Shown here: positions 21,591 through 33,384 of the stretch, one piece after another | Layout of the letters: each line of letters begins with the position of its first letter | How positions within the stretch are numbered: position 1 is the first letter of the stretch | DNA from: Isoetes taiwanensis | Lineage: Eukaryota; Streptophyta; Lycopodiopsida; Isoetales; Isoetaceae | Length of the DNA stretch: 64,000 nucleotides | Direction: 5' to 3' | Assembly (NCBI GenBank): GCA_021234155.1 | Contig: JAJEKV010000168.1 | Coordinates: 925,352 to 989,351 of the forward strand | The notes under the pieces: model-generated | What the model saw: the letters and a program-made list of their open reading frames with translations, nothing else | The model's database searches: none | What the model was told of the DNA's origin: nothing | Position numbers and translations under genes: made by a program

Positions 21591-24500
21591 AATGCCCCAC
21601 GTTCTAATGTTTTCTTGTCATGAGGAATAGACCTTCCCTGACTCCTGCTGTATTGGGGTGGGGTCATAGTCCACATACAACGAGGTGCTTTTCAACTTCG
21701 CTCCTTGACGGAATATAGCAACTCTTATCACTGCATCTTCCACTATGAATTTCATAAACATGGCCGGTTGTAGCGTTGAATGCCAAGATGGATGCCCTGA
21801 TAATGTGCACAGGAGCATGGAATCTTATCTTAGAGAGGACCATTCTAAAGTCCCCCTTTTCCTCCTTGAGGAGGCCTCAGACCACTAAAGTGTGACTTCT
21901 ATTTCTGTTTTTGTTGCTCCTTAAGCAGCTTTGCAATATCCTCCGTGCAATGGTTGCAGTTGTTGTTGGGCGTCTCTGAGGTTCTGGCGCTGCTCAACAT
22001 GGGCGGTCTGTTGTCTACGCTATTTAGATGAGCTAGGATCCACTTTGTGTTGCCTTGAATGGCCTCATGGATAATATTTGTGCTAAGGGCATGCTTTTGT
22101 TGTTTGGAAAATGTTGGAAGATGTCTGATTTTGAGATAGCTAGAGAATTCTACTCCAAGGTGCTCCACATGCATCCACTTCTGCCCTTATGGGTTAAAAT
22201 TCCAGCTAGCATAATAATTAACATTCTATCGCTTATATTGATTCTTGATATAATGTAATAGCCAAAGCTTACTCCTAAGCAGTTAAAAGTAAACGAAATG
22301 GCTCACTCATTTTAGCAAGTCCTTTTTTTCAACTGTTGACCACACAATTCAAATGCTTCTTGAGCTTCCAATGTCCACCTAAAATTTCGTCTTTGCTTCA
22401 TACAATCCGCTTCATACAATCTACAATCTCATTATGGCTAAATTTTGTCCATTGTCCGAACAAATGCTAGCATCATTGCGAGTTTGCAGAGTGGTTGGGA
22501 AATATGCATCTTGGCGCTGACGTCTGCGGCTAGGGCGGACGGGAGAGAGAGAAACCGCCCCTCCCGGGGGGTTCACACATCTATTCCGTAGAATACATGT
22601 GCGTGGACGGAGAAGGGGTTTTTTTGAAAAAACAAAGTACGTATACCTGCGATCGCTCATACGTTTTGGCGCCCAGGATGTATGGATTTCCACGGTCCGA
22701 GGATGGATTTCTTCGAGCTGCTAAGGCGTAAAAGTACGTTTTGAGGGCTTTGAATCCGAAGCTTGCTGCCAGAAAAACGTCAAGGGATTTGGTGTTTCGG
22801 AGGTAATGTTTTGAAGTTTTTTCGTCCCTAAGGGGCATTTGCAAATGCCCTTGTTGGTGATTTATGCTTAAAACGACAGGCTGGTGCTTATGTTTGGATG
22901 TGCCGTAACTGATAGTAGCACATGTCTTCTCTGTCTACACTGCACAGGTGATCAAAATGCTGGGCGGACCTCTGTGGATGCAACAAACGGCATGCTTGAA
23001 AGGTTTATTTTGCATAAAAATGCAACAGTTGTACATGGTTGATGCCGTAACTGATAGAGGCATATATCTGCTCTGCTTGAACTGCTCAAGTTGGTGGTGT
23101 TTTGATCACTGCTCTGCCAGAACGACTCATGATTGGAAGTTTAAACCTCAGCTTCAATACTCAGGTTCGTTTTCATCATTTTTCAGTGAAAATGGTGGTG
23201 TTAATACAGGTTAATGAGATATATTGCAGAGATATAGATCTGTCTAAGAAGTTAGATCTAGAATACTATGAAATAGAACATGAAAACATGTATGAGTTGA
23301 ATGGAAAAAGTGCTGCTTTTTTGCCTTGTTCTTTGATATGCCTAGATGCTTTTTGCTTGTGCTAGAGGTCTGGGCTTGCTGGCTTTTTCCATAGACAGGT
23401 AGGTAATGACAGTATAGTGCCTTTCTTTTTCTTTTTCCAGTTTAAGATGCAGCATGCTACTTGCTATTGTGGATTCTTTGGTAAACATATGCTGGCCGAC
23501 CGGTTGCTCTTTGATTTGCTTAGATGCCTCCGGCGTTTGCTACTGATGCTAGTTTGCTGGTTTAAATGCATAGACAGATAGAGATACCAGGCCATAGGAT
23601 AGCTTTAAACCATGCATTCAGTTGTTGTGGTGTTATACCCAAAAAACAGCTTATATGAATTTGTGAAGATATTTGCTTGACTTTATAATATGCTGGCTCT
23701 TACCAAAGTGCTATCCTGTAACTACGGTGGGGTTGTTTGATTATGTGGGTCAAACTTATAATGTTTAGTCTAACTACTAGTGTAATACTGAATGGGATTA
23801 AGCTCCAAGGTACGACAGCGCTCATATACTTATATGATGGTTCATTGTGACCACATTAAATAATACAGAGGCATAAATTGGATGAACATGCTTCCAAAAT
23901 ACAGATTAAGAGGTGAAACTAGCTAAAGGCGATCTGAATGGATGGCTTGTTTGCACAAATGTTTGGTTCCTGAACCTATTTAGTTAATGAGCTGACCCAA
24001 AAACATGATTGTGCTTTAATCCCTATATTTTGGTAGACAGGATTTATTTGGGTTAGATCTATTAGGCTAATAGGGCTACTATCTGTCATTATATATGGCT
24101 GTCTAAGCAGTAATATCGTTAAGTGATATTCAGTACACTTAAATAAATTAATTCTTGGTTTAAATACTGCATGCCCATGTGGTTTTGAACTGATTTATTA
24201 CTGCTGTTAACTAGGAGTATAGGGCTGATGTAAAAGCCAGTTCTGCAAGACCCAATATCTTGCTTGAATGTTATTAATTGGTATTGATAGAATATACATT
24301 CACGTAGTTTGGTATTCTTACTGAAAATAATAGGTGAAGGGCGATGAGCCAGAATGTTTTACTGCTTACCTGACGCCCCTTGTCTTGTTACCATGATTTG
24401 CTAACATTGGCATTGTTTGGGTGCAGGTAACCAAAACATTCTCTCCTGGACGTGTTTTCAGTATGATTTGTTACAATTCGTGGACCACATGGAGAACAAT

Positions 24501-24983
24501 GCTATGATCAAGACATGGCACAAAATGGGTGAGATCTACCTGTTTATTGAAATAGTGGACCATTGAAATAAAATAATGCAATGATTAAAGTCAGGGCCAG
24601 TTGGGCCAGATTAGAGAATCTGCATAATTGCTGGATCTAAACTAGAATTATCATGGTCTGGAACCATGGACAAACAGTTTATCATGATTAAAAAGAAAAA
24701 AATATGATGTGAATAAAAGCCAACAGATATCATGTTTGTTTTGAAGTAAAGGATTGATGAAAAACTTAGTTGGAAAGAAAATGATTATATTATATATATA
24801 CAAGTTATTATGATGATATGTGAAATTGAGGATGGAAATAAACTGATATTTTAATCATTGGACGAACATGCATATGGATTTATTGAAACTTTACATGGAA
24901 CTTCTCTTTTAACTAATATGATAACTGCTCGAATGGTGATAAATTGCATATGACTTAAGACTTATACATGGGAGTAGGAGTAC
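21591..24983. other. Long intergenic stretch without a recognised gene
   Basis: Short open frames occur (for example 21899-22174 and 21618-21818 on the minus strand, 22948-23214 on the plus) but show no known domain. 22500-22640 is GC-rich. The rest is AT-rich with long T and AT runs (24789-24803). It could hold a decayed or non-coding gene; nothing decisive is visible. Confidence 0.45.
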
Positions 24984-26626
24984 TGTGACGCTCCCTGCTA
25001 AACATACGGCGCTCCGCCGTACACTCGGCAGGAAATCCCCCGTCCGGCTCGACAACCGCACAGGCCCTCCGTCTACCCCGCACTCCAAGGTGACCCTAGT
25101 GCGGGGAGGGGACACGAAGGTGTCTTGCGCGCCCTTCCCCTATGGGCTCCTATATCAGCGGAAGCGATAAACACGTCAGAACTAGCATCAAACATATACA
25201 AATACTACCTCGAAGGGTAGTCCATCACACATATACCAATGCAAAGATGATAATCATAAACCGCAAAACATGATAGCTCCTACCCAGGCTCAGACTCGTA
25301 AGGAGGATGACTGACCGGCTGGGCCTCAAGATAGAGCAGACCGAGTCTTGGCAATGGCGAGGGCTGGCATAAGACAATGGCTAGGGTTGACCACTCCATC
25401 CGCCCCTCCTGTGCATACTTTGCAGATGGGCTAGATCAGGCTCTGACATAACTCTAGCCTTCCGGATACGCAATCCCATGGCATCACCCATCGGGACTAC
25501 TCCAGGTTGCATCTCCCTGGTCCGATGAGGCAGGAAGGGTTGCATCTCCCCTTCCCAGGGTCTAGAGGTTCCATGGGCGGCTAGAGAATCATGGCGACAC
25601 ACGATTCGTACCCGACTTAACCCCCCAAAACGAGAGCCAAGCCAACACTTGCAGCTCTCGAGAGGCAGGGCGGCACCATTGCCCCAGGAGGTGTCGGACC
25701 CATGCTCGGCCCACACGAAGTGACCGACCATAAGTCTAGCCCACTATGGGATCCACCGAAGCCCCCACTCGGCAGGGATCCTCCTTCCACATTCCCTCTA
25801 GCCCCGTTATGTGGTGCTGAGTCACATCATAGCCTCGATAGCCTGGAGGGCTCCTATGCACAGGCCGCATCTAATAGGAACTAAGGGATCTAACTAGGAG
25901 CATACTACATATGGCTCTAGGTCTCTACCCCCCTTCCCAATACAAGAGGAGAAAACATGATCAACCAACATCACATAATCATCATATCATGAGAATCATC
26001 ATAAGAACATCTTAACCTAATCATACAAATCTAACTTACAGTTAGGGTTCCTTGATTAGGGTTCAAGATGTTGTATGAGGGTTCTAGGATGGCTCTACTC
26101 TAGATACAAGATACTAACTCATCTGGAATGCTAATTCCCGATGAACTACTATGACTACTACTCTACATACCTGCTCCTGAAGCACTCCCTCCAAACCCGG
26201 GCGTCTCCATGATCTCCGAATCGAATGCAGCTGCTCTCCTTCCAAGGATGGATCTACCTTCAGGGGGCTGCTACACCAATCTATGGCACAACGAACGATA
26301 CGCGAAACGAGGTTTCGCGTGGGTGGATGAGTCTCTGGGTGCTAGGGCTGGAAAGAGGCCTAGGGTTAGGATTCCAGCCTATATAAGATAGGTCCACCTA
26401 GGATGCCACGTGGCACCACTAGGATGAGGCCGTGTGGCGGTGGCCCAATAGGTTAAGGCCACGTGGAAAATGGTCTTAACCTAAGGTTGGCTAAGTTATG
26501 AGAATAACTTAGCCATGCCCCCTAGTGCCACAATCTATGGTATACAAGGCTATGAAGATAGACTTGTATAGTGATTTCCGTCCAGAATATAATGATTCAT
26601 AGCGTATATTCCCCTGGAACGTCACA
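24984..26626 (-). repeat. 3' LTR of E2 (1643 bp)
   Basis: Bounded by TGTGACGCTCCC at 24984 and GGAACGTCACA ending at 26626. A polypurine tract on the minus strand abuts its right edge, which makes it the 3' LTR. Left-flank bases are AGTAC. It is twice as long as its partner at 56572-57419; where they overlap they are nearly identical. Confidence 0.9.
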
Positions 26627-26642
26627 TTCTCCCCCCCCTTAG
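26627..26642 (-). other. Polypurine tract of E2
   Basis: On the minus strand the run TAAGGGGGGGGAGAA ends exactly at the LTR edge. This is the plus-strand primer site used in LTR element replication. The same tract is at 57420-57434 for E3. Confidence 0.85.
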
Positions 26643-27486
26643 AACAATGCTGTCCTCAGCATTGCGCTAAGGTTACTAACCTACCTTGTACCTGCAAAAA
26701 TAGCATAACATACACTTTTAATTCAATTTAATTTAGCCTTAACAAGATATTTCTTATAATAATTAGCAAATATTGACTATAAGAGTTATTAGGGTTCATA
26801 ATCTAAATTATGGCTCCCCCTTATCCTCTCGTAATGCGCCCCTCCTCGATGCCCGCCTCTTACTTGCCCCACAGGGGAGCACATTACGTTAGTTTAATTA
26901 ATAAATTTGTGGTTTTAGGGGACCACCCCCCTTACCTACCTCCTTGAGCCGAACTACTAGCTCAAGGTTGTCCTACTACCTTGCACAAGATCATGGCCCT
27001 TTCGGATTTGAGCTTAAGGATCATTTAAGATGCTCCCATCATCGCCCATGATCGAGTGCTACCTTTGTACTTTCGGTTACCCAAAGGCCGAAAATTCTAG
27101 TGCATCATGCCCCAAGGTTTTAAAGCTAGGGAACGTCTCACAATCCCATCATCGCGCATGATCACTTTGACCTTCACCATGACCCTCCTACGGCCAGGTG
27201 TGCGTACCCCGCATCGTGGCATAGAGATCATCCGATCGATGTCCCATCATCGCCCACCATGCCTCATTCCTCACTCACATGACCCTAATGGTCATGCGCA
27301 CCTCTTGGTGCGTGTGGCCTAGAGAATGCCCTAAAGGCATATCCCATCATCGCTCACACGATCCAAGATTCTGGCACATGCACCCTACTAACTAGAATGC
27401 ATGCGCCAGGCTTAAGGCTAACTAACAACATACTAGCTAACCACCTGGCGATCAAATCGGAGACGACTCGCCCATCAAACTTCTTC
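26643..27486. other. 3' non-coding region of E2
   Basis: Between the polypurine tract and the pol end, with no convincing coding sequence. It has a regular scatter of CCCATCATCGC-type motifs between 27030 and 27360 (about five, many next to ATGATC). The same region recurs in E3 at 57435-58333. Confidence 0.6.
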
Positions 27487-30400
27487 CTAAACTCTGGGTA
27501 TCTTCTCCAAATCCTGCTTCAATACCCATGTCACGTCTTCCACGGGCAAGTGCTTCCACTTGACCAAATACTGGAGGAATTGAGACCACCTAGTCCTCTT
27601 GAATGACTTATCAAGAAGCAATTCAGGCACAATTTCAACTTGATCCTCCGTCATTTCCAACAAAGTTGGAGTATCCAAAACCTCCTCAGGGTTAGGATCG
27701 TGCCTTTTCAATAAACTCACATGGAAGACCTTAAGGTGGGCCAAGAGATCCAACTTGCAGGCTTGAGAGCCCACTCTTCTCCAAGATCTTGAACGGACCG
27801 GCCCACCTAGGGACGAGCTTCTTGCAATTGCCGATGCAAGCTTCCCTTGCTTAACCTTTACTTGAGCCAACTTTATCTGTCACAACAAAACAACTCTCGA
27901 GGAGTTTTATGTCTATCTGCTAGACTCTTCAAATATGCCCATGCTGTTGAAGATACTCTCACACTTCTACCAAAAGCTACCGCATATATGCTGTCGTTGT
28001 TGAGAAGCTTCCACCTTGGGCACTAAATTATGCCACATAACTATGGCAAGCATTGATAACTGTAACTGATCATGGGGGAGACATCTTCGATGACTCTTGC
28101 TTCATATTATTGTACGTAATTGACCAGGTGGATGTACTCGGCCCATTTGGATTGCTTGTTCCAATCATAGTTTCTCTACATGCTCTCCAAAATTGTGTTG
28201 GTGCGGTCCCTCTGCCGATTGACTGCAAATGATAAGCAAAAACTCATCAACAAGTTGGTGCAGCTCGCGTTGAAGAAGTCTTGCTAAACGTCGCTAAAGA
28301 ACTTCGGATATCTGTTGGTGATGATCGACCTGTGCATTCCATGCGGCCTAAAAGAACTCTTATGTAGACCACACGGCTAGATCCAAGGCGGTGTCTATGG
28401 TGTGGCATGGCAAGTATGTGCCCTTTTGATAAGCTATATACCACTACCATCAAGGCTTCAAAGCTTCTTGTTGTCCTTGGAAGGCCAACTATAAAACCCA
28501 TGCTGATGACTTCCCACTTGGTGTCTGGCACCGCTCAAGGTTCCAAAACTCCTGAATCCAGAAGTTGTTCCGCCTTTGTCTCACTGGCTCCACTGACATT
28601 CTTGGATATATCTGATTATCTGCTTCTTCATACCCGGCCAGACGTAGCTACTTCTAATCTCGAAGTAGGCCTTTATGAATTTTGCATGGCTGGAAATAGG
28701 GCTATTATGCGTGTCATGGAAGATTGTTCTTACTTCTTATACTTTGGGTACGTATAATTGTTCTTTGCTATTAGAGATTACCTTCCTTTTTAAAATATTT
28801 GAAGGTTTCTCTTTCTTAATCCGTCCTTGCACTCTTGCAAGGACTAGCCCATTATGTGCTTGAACTCCATGTTGGGGGATATGGCTTCTTCTATCTTCTT
28901 GCCGAATTCGCTTGCCGAAGTGGAGATGGCATTGCAATTTGATGCTTCAAAGGCTTGCCAATGAGTGGCGGCATCTTAGCATCTCCATGGCTTCCCTCAA
29001 TTGGGCTACATGCTCTTTCATTAATTTGCTGTAGATCACGATGTCGTTGAAGAGAGATTGATGAAGAAATCATCCAAGGAATCTTCGAAGATGTCGTTCC
29101 TCAAATGCATACAAGTTGATGGAGCATTCCATAGACTTAGGGGCATTACTGTGAAATCATAGTGCCCATACCGTGTTCTGAAGGAGTCTTATAATTATCT
29201 TCCCCCTTCATCCTTATTTGCTGATTGCCCGAGCTTAAGTCGATTTTGTAGAAGAATGGCTGATCCATTATGTCGTTGCTTGTTGAGCTGCCCATGGTTG
29301 ATATACATCTTTAGACTTCCATCCTGACCGAAAGGATCCCAAGTCGATCATCTCCTACAACTGCTTCTTGAGCTCTGCTAGCTCGGAAGTGCTGATTCTA
29401 TAAAGAGCAAGAGTGATTTCAGACTCTACACCTCTATAGAGTAAAAGCTCTCAAATTTCATCAAGGTATATATCATGGGACTTCTCAATTAACTTAGAAA
29501 TTGGCCAAGGCAACTGTTTCGAAGTAGAATGCTTACTCTTGTAGTCGGGGTTGACAACTTGTAGCTTATGTACGACCTCATTCCTCATGATGTACTTAAG
29601 TAATTGCTTTACTGACATGCGTTGCACGATTGGAATTACTTAACTTAAATTATAAGGTACTTGCCCTTTGGTGCTGGGATAAGTATCTCTTGCTTATGAT
29701 AATAAATTATTGCCTTAGCCGGCTTTAATATTGCATGTCTATTCTGAGGTCATAGCTGCCAATGTACATAAGTTGGTGCCGATGCTTTACTTAGCTATGC
29801 TTGAGGTTGATGTCGACTTGACTCTTGTTCCGTTGGTGCTGCTAATTACTCGACCTTGCCTTAATTACTGGCCTAGATTTAGACTTAAGAGTCTTGCTCT
29901 TAAAGATGTCCGTCATCTAGGAGGTGCAAAATTACAAGTTAAAGAACTACTTACATAAATCCTATGGCCACAAGTTTAGTCGGCATGACATTACTTTTGG
30001 GCACACATAGAAAACTATATGATTAGATAATTATTCTTGTTTTAGATCTAATCTATACTCTAGGATCTACCCCCCCTCCCCTTTTTTTTTTTTTTATTGC
30101 CCTCTTGAAATAGTCCCACCTTTGAGTTGATGCCATCTAAGAAGTTGGCCGGACTTATTAGATTGCTTCCCTTCATTTGGTCGGATTATTCCTTATGCTG
30201 CGAAAGTACTCGTCATATACACGGTCAACGGTTATCCTATTATTGAATCCTTCTTAGCGAGGTGATCAAGCTCACGAAGAGGTTCCAATATGTTGGATAT
30301 CTGCCAGCAATGTATACAATTATTGTACTCCATACATTTTCTTTCCAATACTTGAAGCTTTGCTCCATTCTTGGGTCCATCTTTCTAAAGGAAAAGACAA

Positions 30401-31542
30401 AAAAAATCTACTCGAAATTTCGTCCCCATCCCATCATGGATGTTATCACCCATAATTCTAAGAAACTCAACTATCTGATAGGTCCCCTAGCTTGCTCAAA
30501 GCTGGTGTAGTCATTAGTCGTTGGAGTAGCAAGGCGATGGTCCATAATTTGTTGAAAAGAATCTGGTATCCTTGGAGTTGCTGTATGGTCCTTCAAGTGC
30601 CCTGCTTTCTTTTATTGAACATATTCTCGACTCGCCATCCTTAATGTTGATGCCGACTACCTTCATTAACATTATCCCTCTTAGTGGACTTTGCTGATGT
30701 AGATAACATAACGCCGGTGTCGATCCCAAGAGCTTGAAGATAATGTTCTTCACATTCTAGAATCTTTCATGTCGCCATCCGCCTTTGAGGTTACGAGATT
30801 CAAGATGATTCTTCCAACTCCCCGAATTGCTATTGTTGTGCTTGACCTTGTCGATTCTATTCTTTCGCCTTGCTTGGTTGCATGTTGTTGTTATAAGGCT
30901 GATGACAATGTTGAGTGCTTTACCACTTCTAACTGTGCAACTTCTCTTGTTTGTGGGGGTTTATGTGCATCCATCCGCAGGGACTAATCTTGACCGATCA
31001 ATTAATAATGCCGGGTATTTTGTCCCCATGATGCCTCTTCTTGATGGTGTTTGACCTCCAATCTCTAAGGTAGAAGATTGTCGGATTTTGATATGGTGTT
31101 GTCGAGGTTGATGCAGCGTACCTCAAGTATCTGGGGCTGATGAGGAAGAAATTTGTTGCGCCTCGCCATATTCCTATTTCGAGGAGCCCACCCTTGCTGG
31201 GCTTGTAATACCTCCTTAGTCAAAGCATGTCCGCTTGGAGTCTAGGTCCGATACTACTATGGCCTATATGTTCCGCGATAGTTGCCCTTCCTCGAGGTAT
31301 GTCCAGCCTCATCCTTAGGGCTCTTGATATCCCGAAGTCGATGAAGTCGTCTACTTGTTGGTGGCGAAGTTATGACATTAGTCATTGATGCCGGTCCTTC
31401 CTCGAGACAATATGGCACTTGAGAGTATCCTTGACTAGAGATGTTCCTCCCCAATGTGATCAATTTTGTAAGTGCCACGATGCCCAATCGGCCGCTGCAT
31501 AGCCCTCTTGGGAATTCTTATGTCTAATCTTGATGTTGCAAT
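27487..31542 (-). pseudogene. Pol region of E2: RT, integrase and chromodomain-like C-terminus
   Basis: Read from right to left. Around 29150-28970 are RT residues such as WNAPST, NDIF, DDFFIN and NDIVIYSK, with EHVAQLREAMEML after them, a Ty3/gypsy RT signature. Around 28690-28600 is a zinc-end integrase piece (SSYVWPGMKKQIIRYIQEC), and 28530-28470 has DTKWEVISMGFIVGLP from the integrase core. At 27770-27490 come VFHVSLLK and then VEIVPELL, QYLVKWKHLP and DVTWVLKQDL, the integrase tail and a chromodomain-like module. The part at 29500-31540 is too decayed to assign and probably covers protease and gag. Broken at many points. Confidence 0.8.
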
Positions 31543-32350
31543 CACACTCACCCCGATTTTTTGGTCCACCAAGAAAACATCGGTTTTGGTAGGTCTACAT
31601 GTCCTGCTTTCAAAGAATCCTACATGTGGATTTGTGGAGGTATGGTTTTGTTCGATAATGGTGTTCTTTTTCGGACTAAAAACATCCACCGTTGTTTTGT
31701 AGTTTCTTCTATTGTGACATGTCATTTTATAATACAATCCACCAGTAGGAAAGAATACTTGAATTTCTACATGTCTAATAATTCTATTGTCACATGTCTT
31801 TATAGATGTAGGAAAAGAATATTTGATTCTCTACATGTCCTATACTTCCATTCACATGTCTTTATAGTAGTAGGACCAGTACTTTTATTTGCTAAGGCAT
31901 TGTAGGAAATAATACATGAATTACGACACGTGTAATACTTCTATTGTCACATGTCTTTATAGAAGTAGGAAAGAATACTTGATTCTCTACATGTCGTATG
32001 CTTCCATGTCACATGTCTTTATAGTAGTAGGACATAGTACTTTTATTTGCTAAGGCATTGTAGGAAAGAATACATGAATTACGACATGTTTAATACTTCT
32101 ATTGTCACATGTTTTTATAGAAGTAGGAAAGAATACTTGATTCTCTACATGTCCTATCCTTCCATATCACGGGTCTTTATAGTGGTAGGACAGAGTACTT
32201 GATTTGCTACATGTGATGCACATGCACAATCACATGTCCTTATACTAGTATTCCATGCAAGACAAGTTACTTCAACTACTTCAATTACTTAACGCCTATT
32301 TTTGCATAACAAAACCATCAAGAATTTGATTTGTATTCCTTGATGACGTG
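31543..32350. repeat. X end of element O: TIR and subterminal repeats
   Basis: After the TIR, blocks of TCACATGTCTTTATAG(A/T)AG followed by TAGGA and TTCTCTACATGTCCTA recur from about 31720 to 32240 with a period near 160 bp made of two half-units. The same end occurs inverted at about 45195-45964 in element N. Subterminal repeats of this sort bind transposase in known CACTA elements. Confidence 0.8.
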
Positions 32351-32472
32351 CGGGACCCGGCGCAACAAATCCATAAGCATTAATGTCATAGGACCACGAA
32401 AAATCCTAACAATATCCTAACGTCATCAAGTCCATGTCCATGTCATTCATATCTTGCCTTGGTCATTCATGC

Positions 32473-33380
32473 GTTGAGCCTACGTGGCATGTTGAAGCCT
32501 TGGTGGCATGTTGGAGCCGTGGGTGGCATGTTGGAGCCTAGGTGTCATGTTAGAGCTCACGTGGCATGTTGGAGCCGGTGGCATGTTGCAACGTGCGTGG
32601 CATGTTGGAGCTGATGGTGGCATATTTGAGCCACGTTGGCATGCTTGAGCCTAGGTGGCACGTTGGAGCCAACTTGGCATGTTGGAGCCTATGTGCCATG
32701 TTGGAGCTCACGTGGCATGTTGGAGCCAATGGCATGTTGGAGCCTAGGTGGCATGCTAGGCATGTTGGAGCCCACGTGGCATGTTGAAGCCTTGGTGGCA
32801 TGTTGGAGCCTAGATGGCATATTTGAGCCACCTTGGCGTGCTTGAGCCTAGGTGGCACGTTGGAGCCAACTTAGCATGTTGGAGCTCACGTGGCATGTTG
32901 GAGCCCAGGTGGCATGTTGGAGCCTAGGTGGCATGTTTGAGCCAAGGTGGCATGCTAGGTGGCATGTTGGAGCCCACATGGCATGTTGGAGCATAGGTGG
33001 CATGTTGGAGCCCTCGTGGGCATGTTGGAGCCTCACGTGGCATGTTTGAGCCACCTTGGCGCTTGAGCCTAGGTGGCATGTTGGAGCCACCTTGGCATGT
33101 TGGAGCCTAGGTGGCATGTTGGAGCCTAGGTGGCACGTTGGAGCCTAGGTGGCATGCTAGAGCTCACGAGGCATGTTGGAGCCTAGTTGGCATGTTGGAG
33201 CCTACATGGCATGTTGAAGCCCAGGTGGCATGTTGGAGCCTAGGTGGCACATTTGAGCCACCTTGGCATGCTTGAGCCTAGGTGGCATGTTGGAGCCAAC
33301 TTGGCATGTTGGAGCTCACGTGGCATGTTGGAGCTCACGTGGCATGTTGGAGCCCAGGTGGCATGTTATAGCCTAGGTGG
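32473..33380. repeat. 19-bp minisatellite array A1
   Basis: Monomers are TTGGAGCCTAGGTGGCATG and variants (CCTAGG replaced by CCAACT, CTCACG, CCCACG or CCACCT). Around 45 degenerate monomers lie in one orientation. The array makes long open frames on both strands with no stop pressure, which are not genes. Confidence 0.9.
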
Positions 33381-33384
33381 CCAG

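Noticed and set aside
21899-22174. Small gene on the minus strand
   Set aside because: Only 91 codons, no domain, no neighbour exon that extends it.
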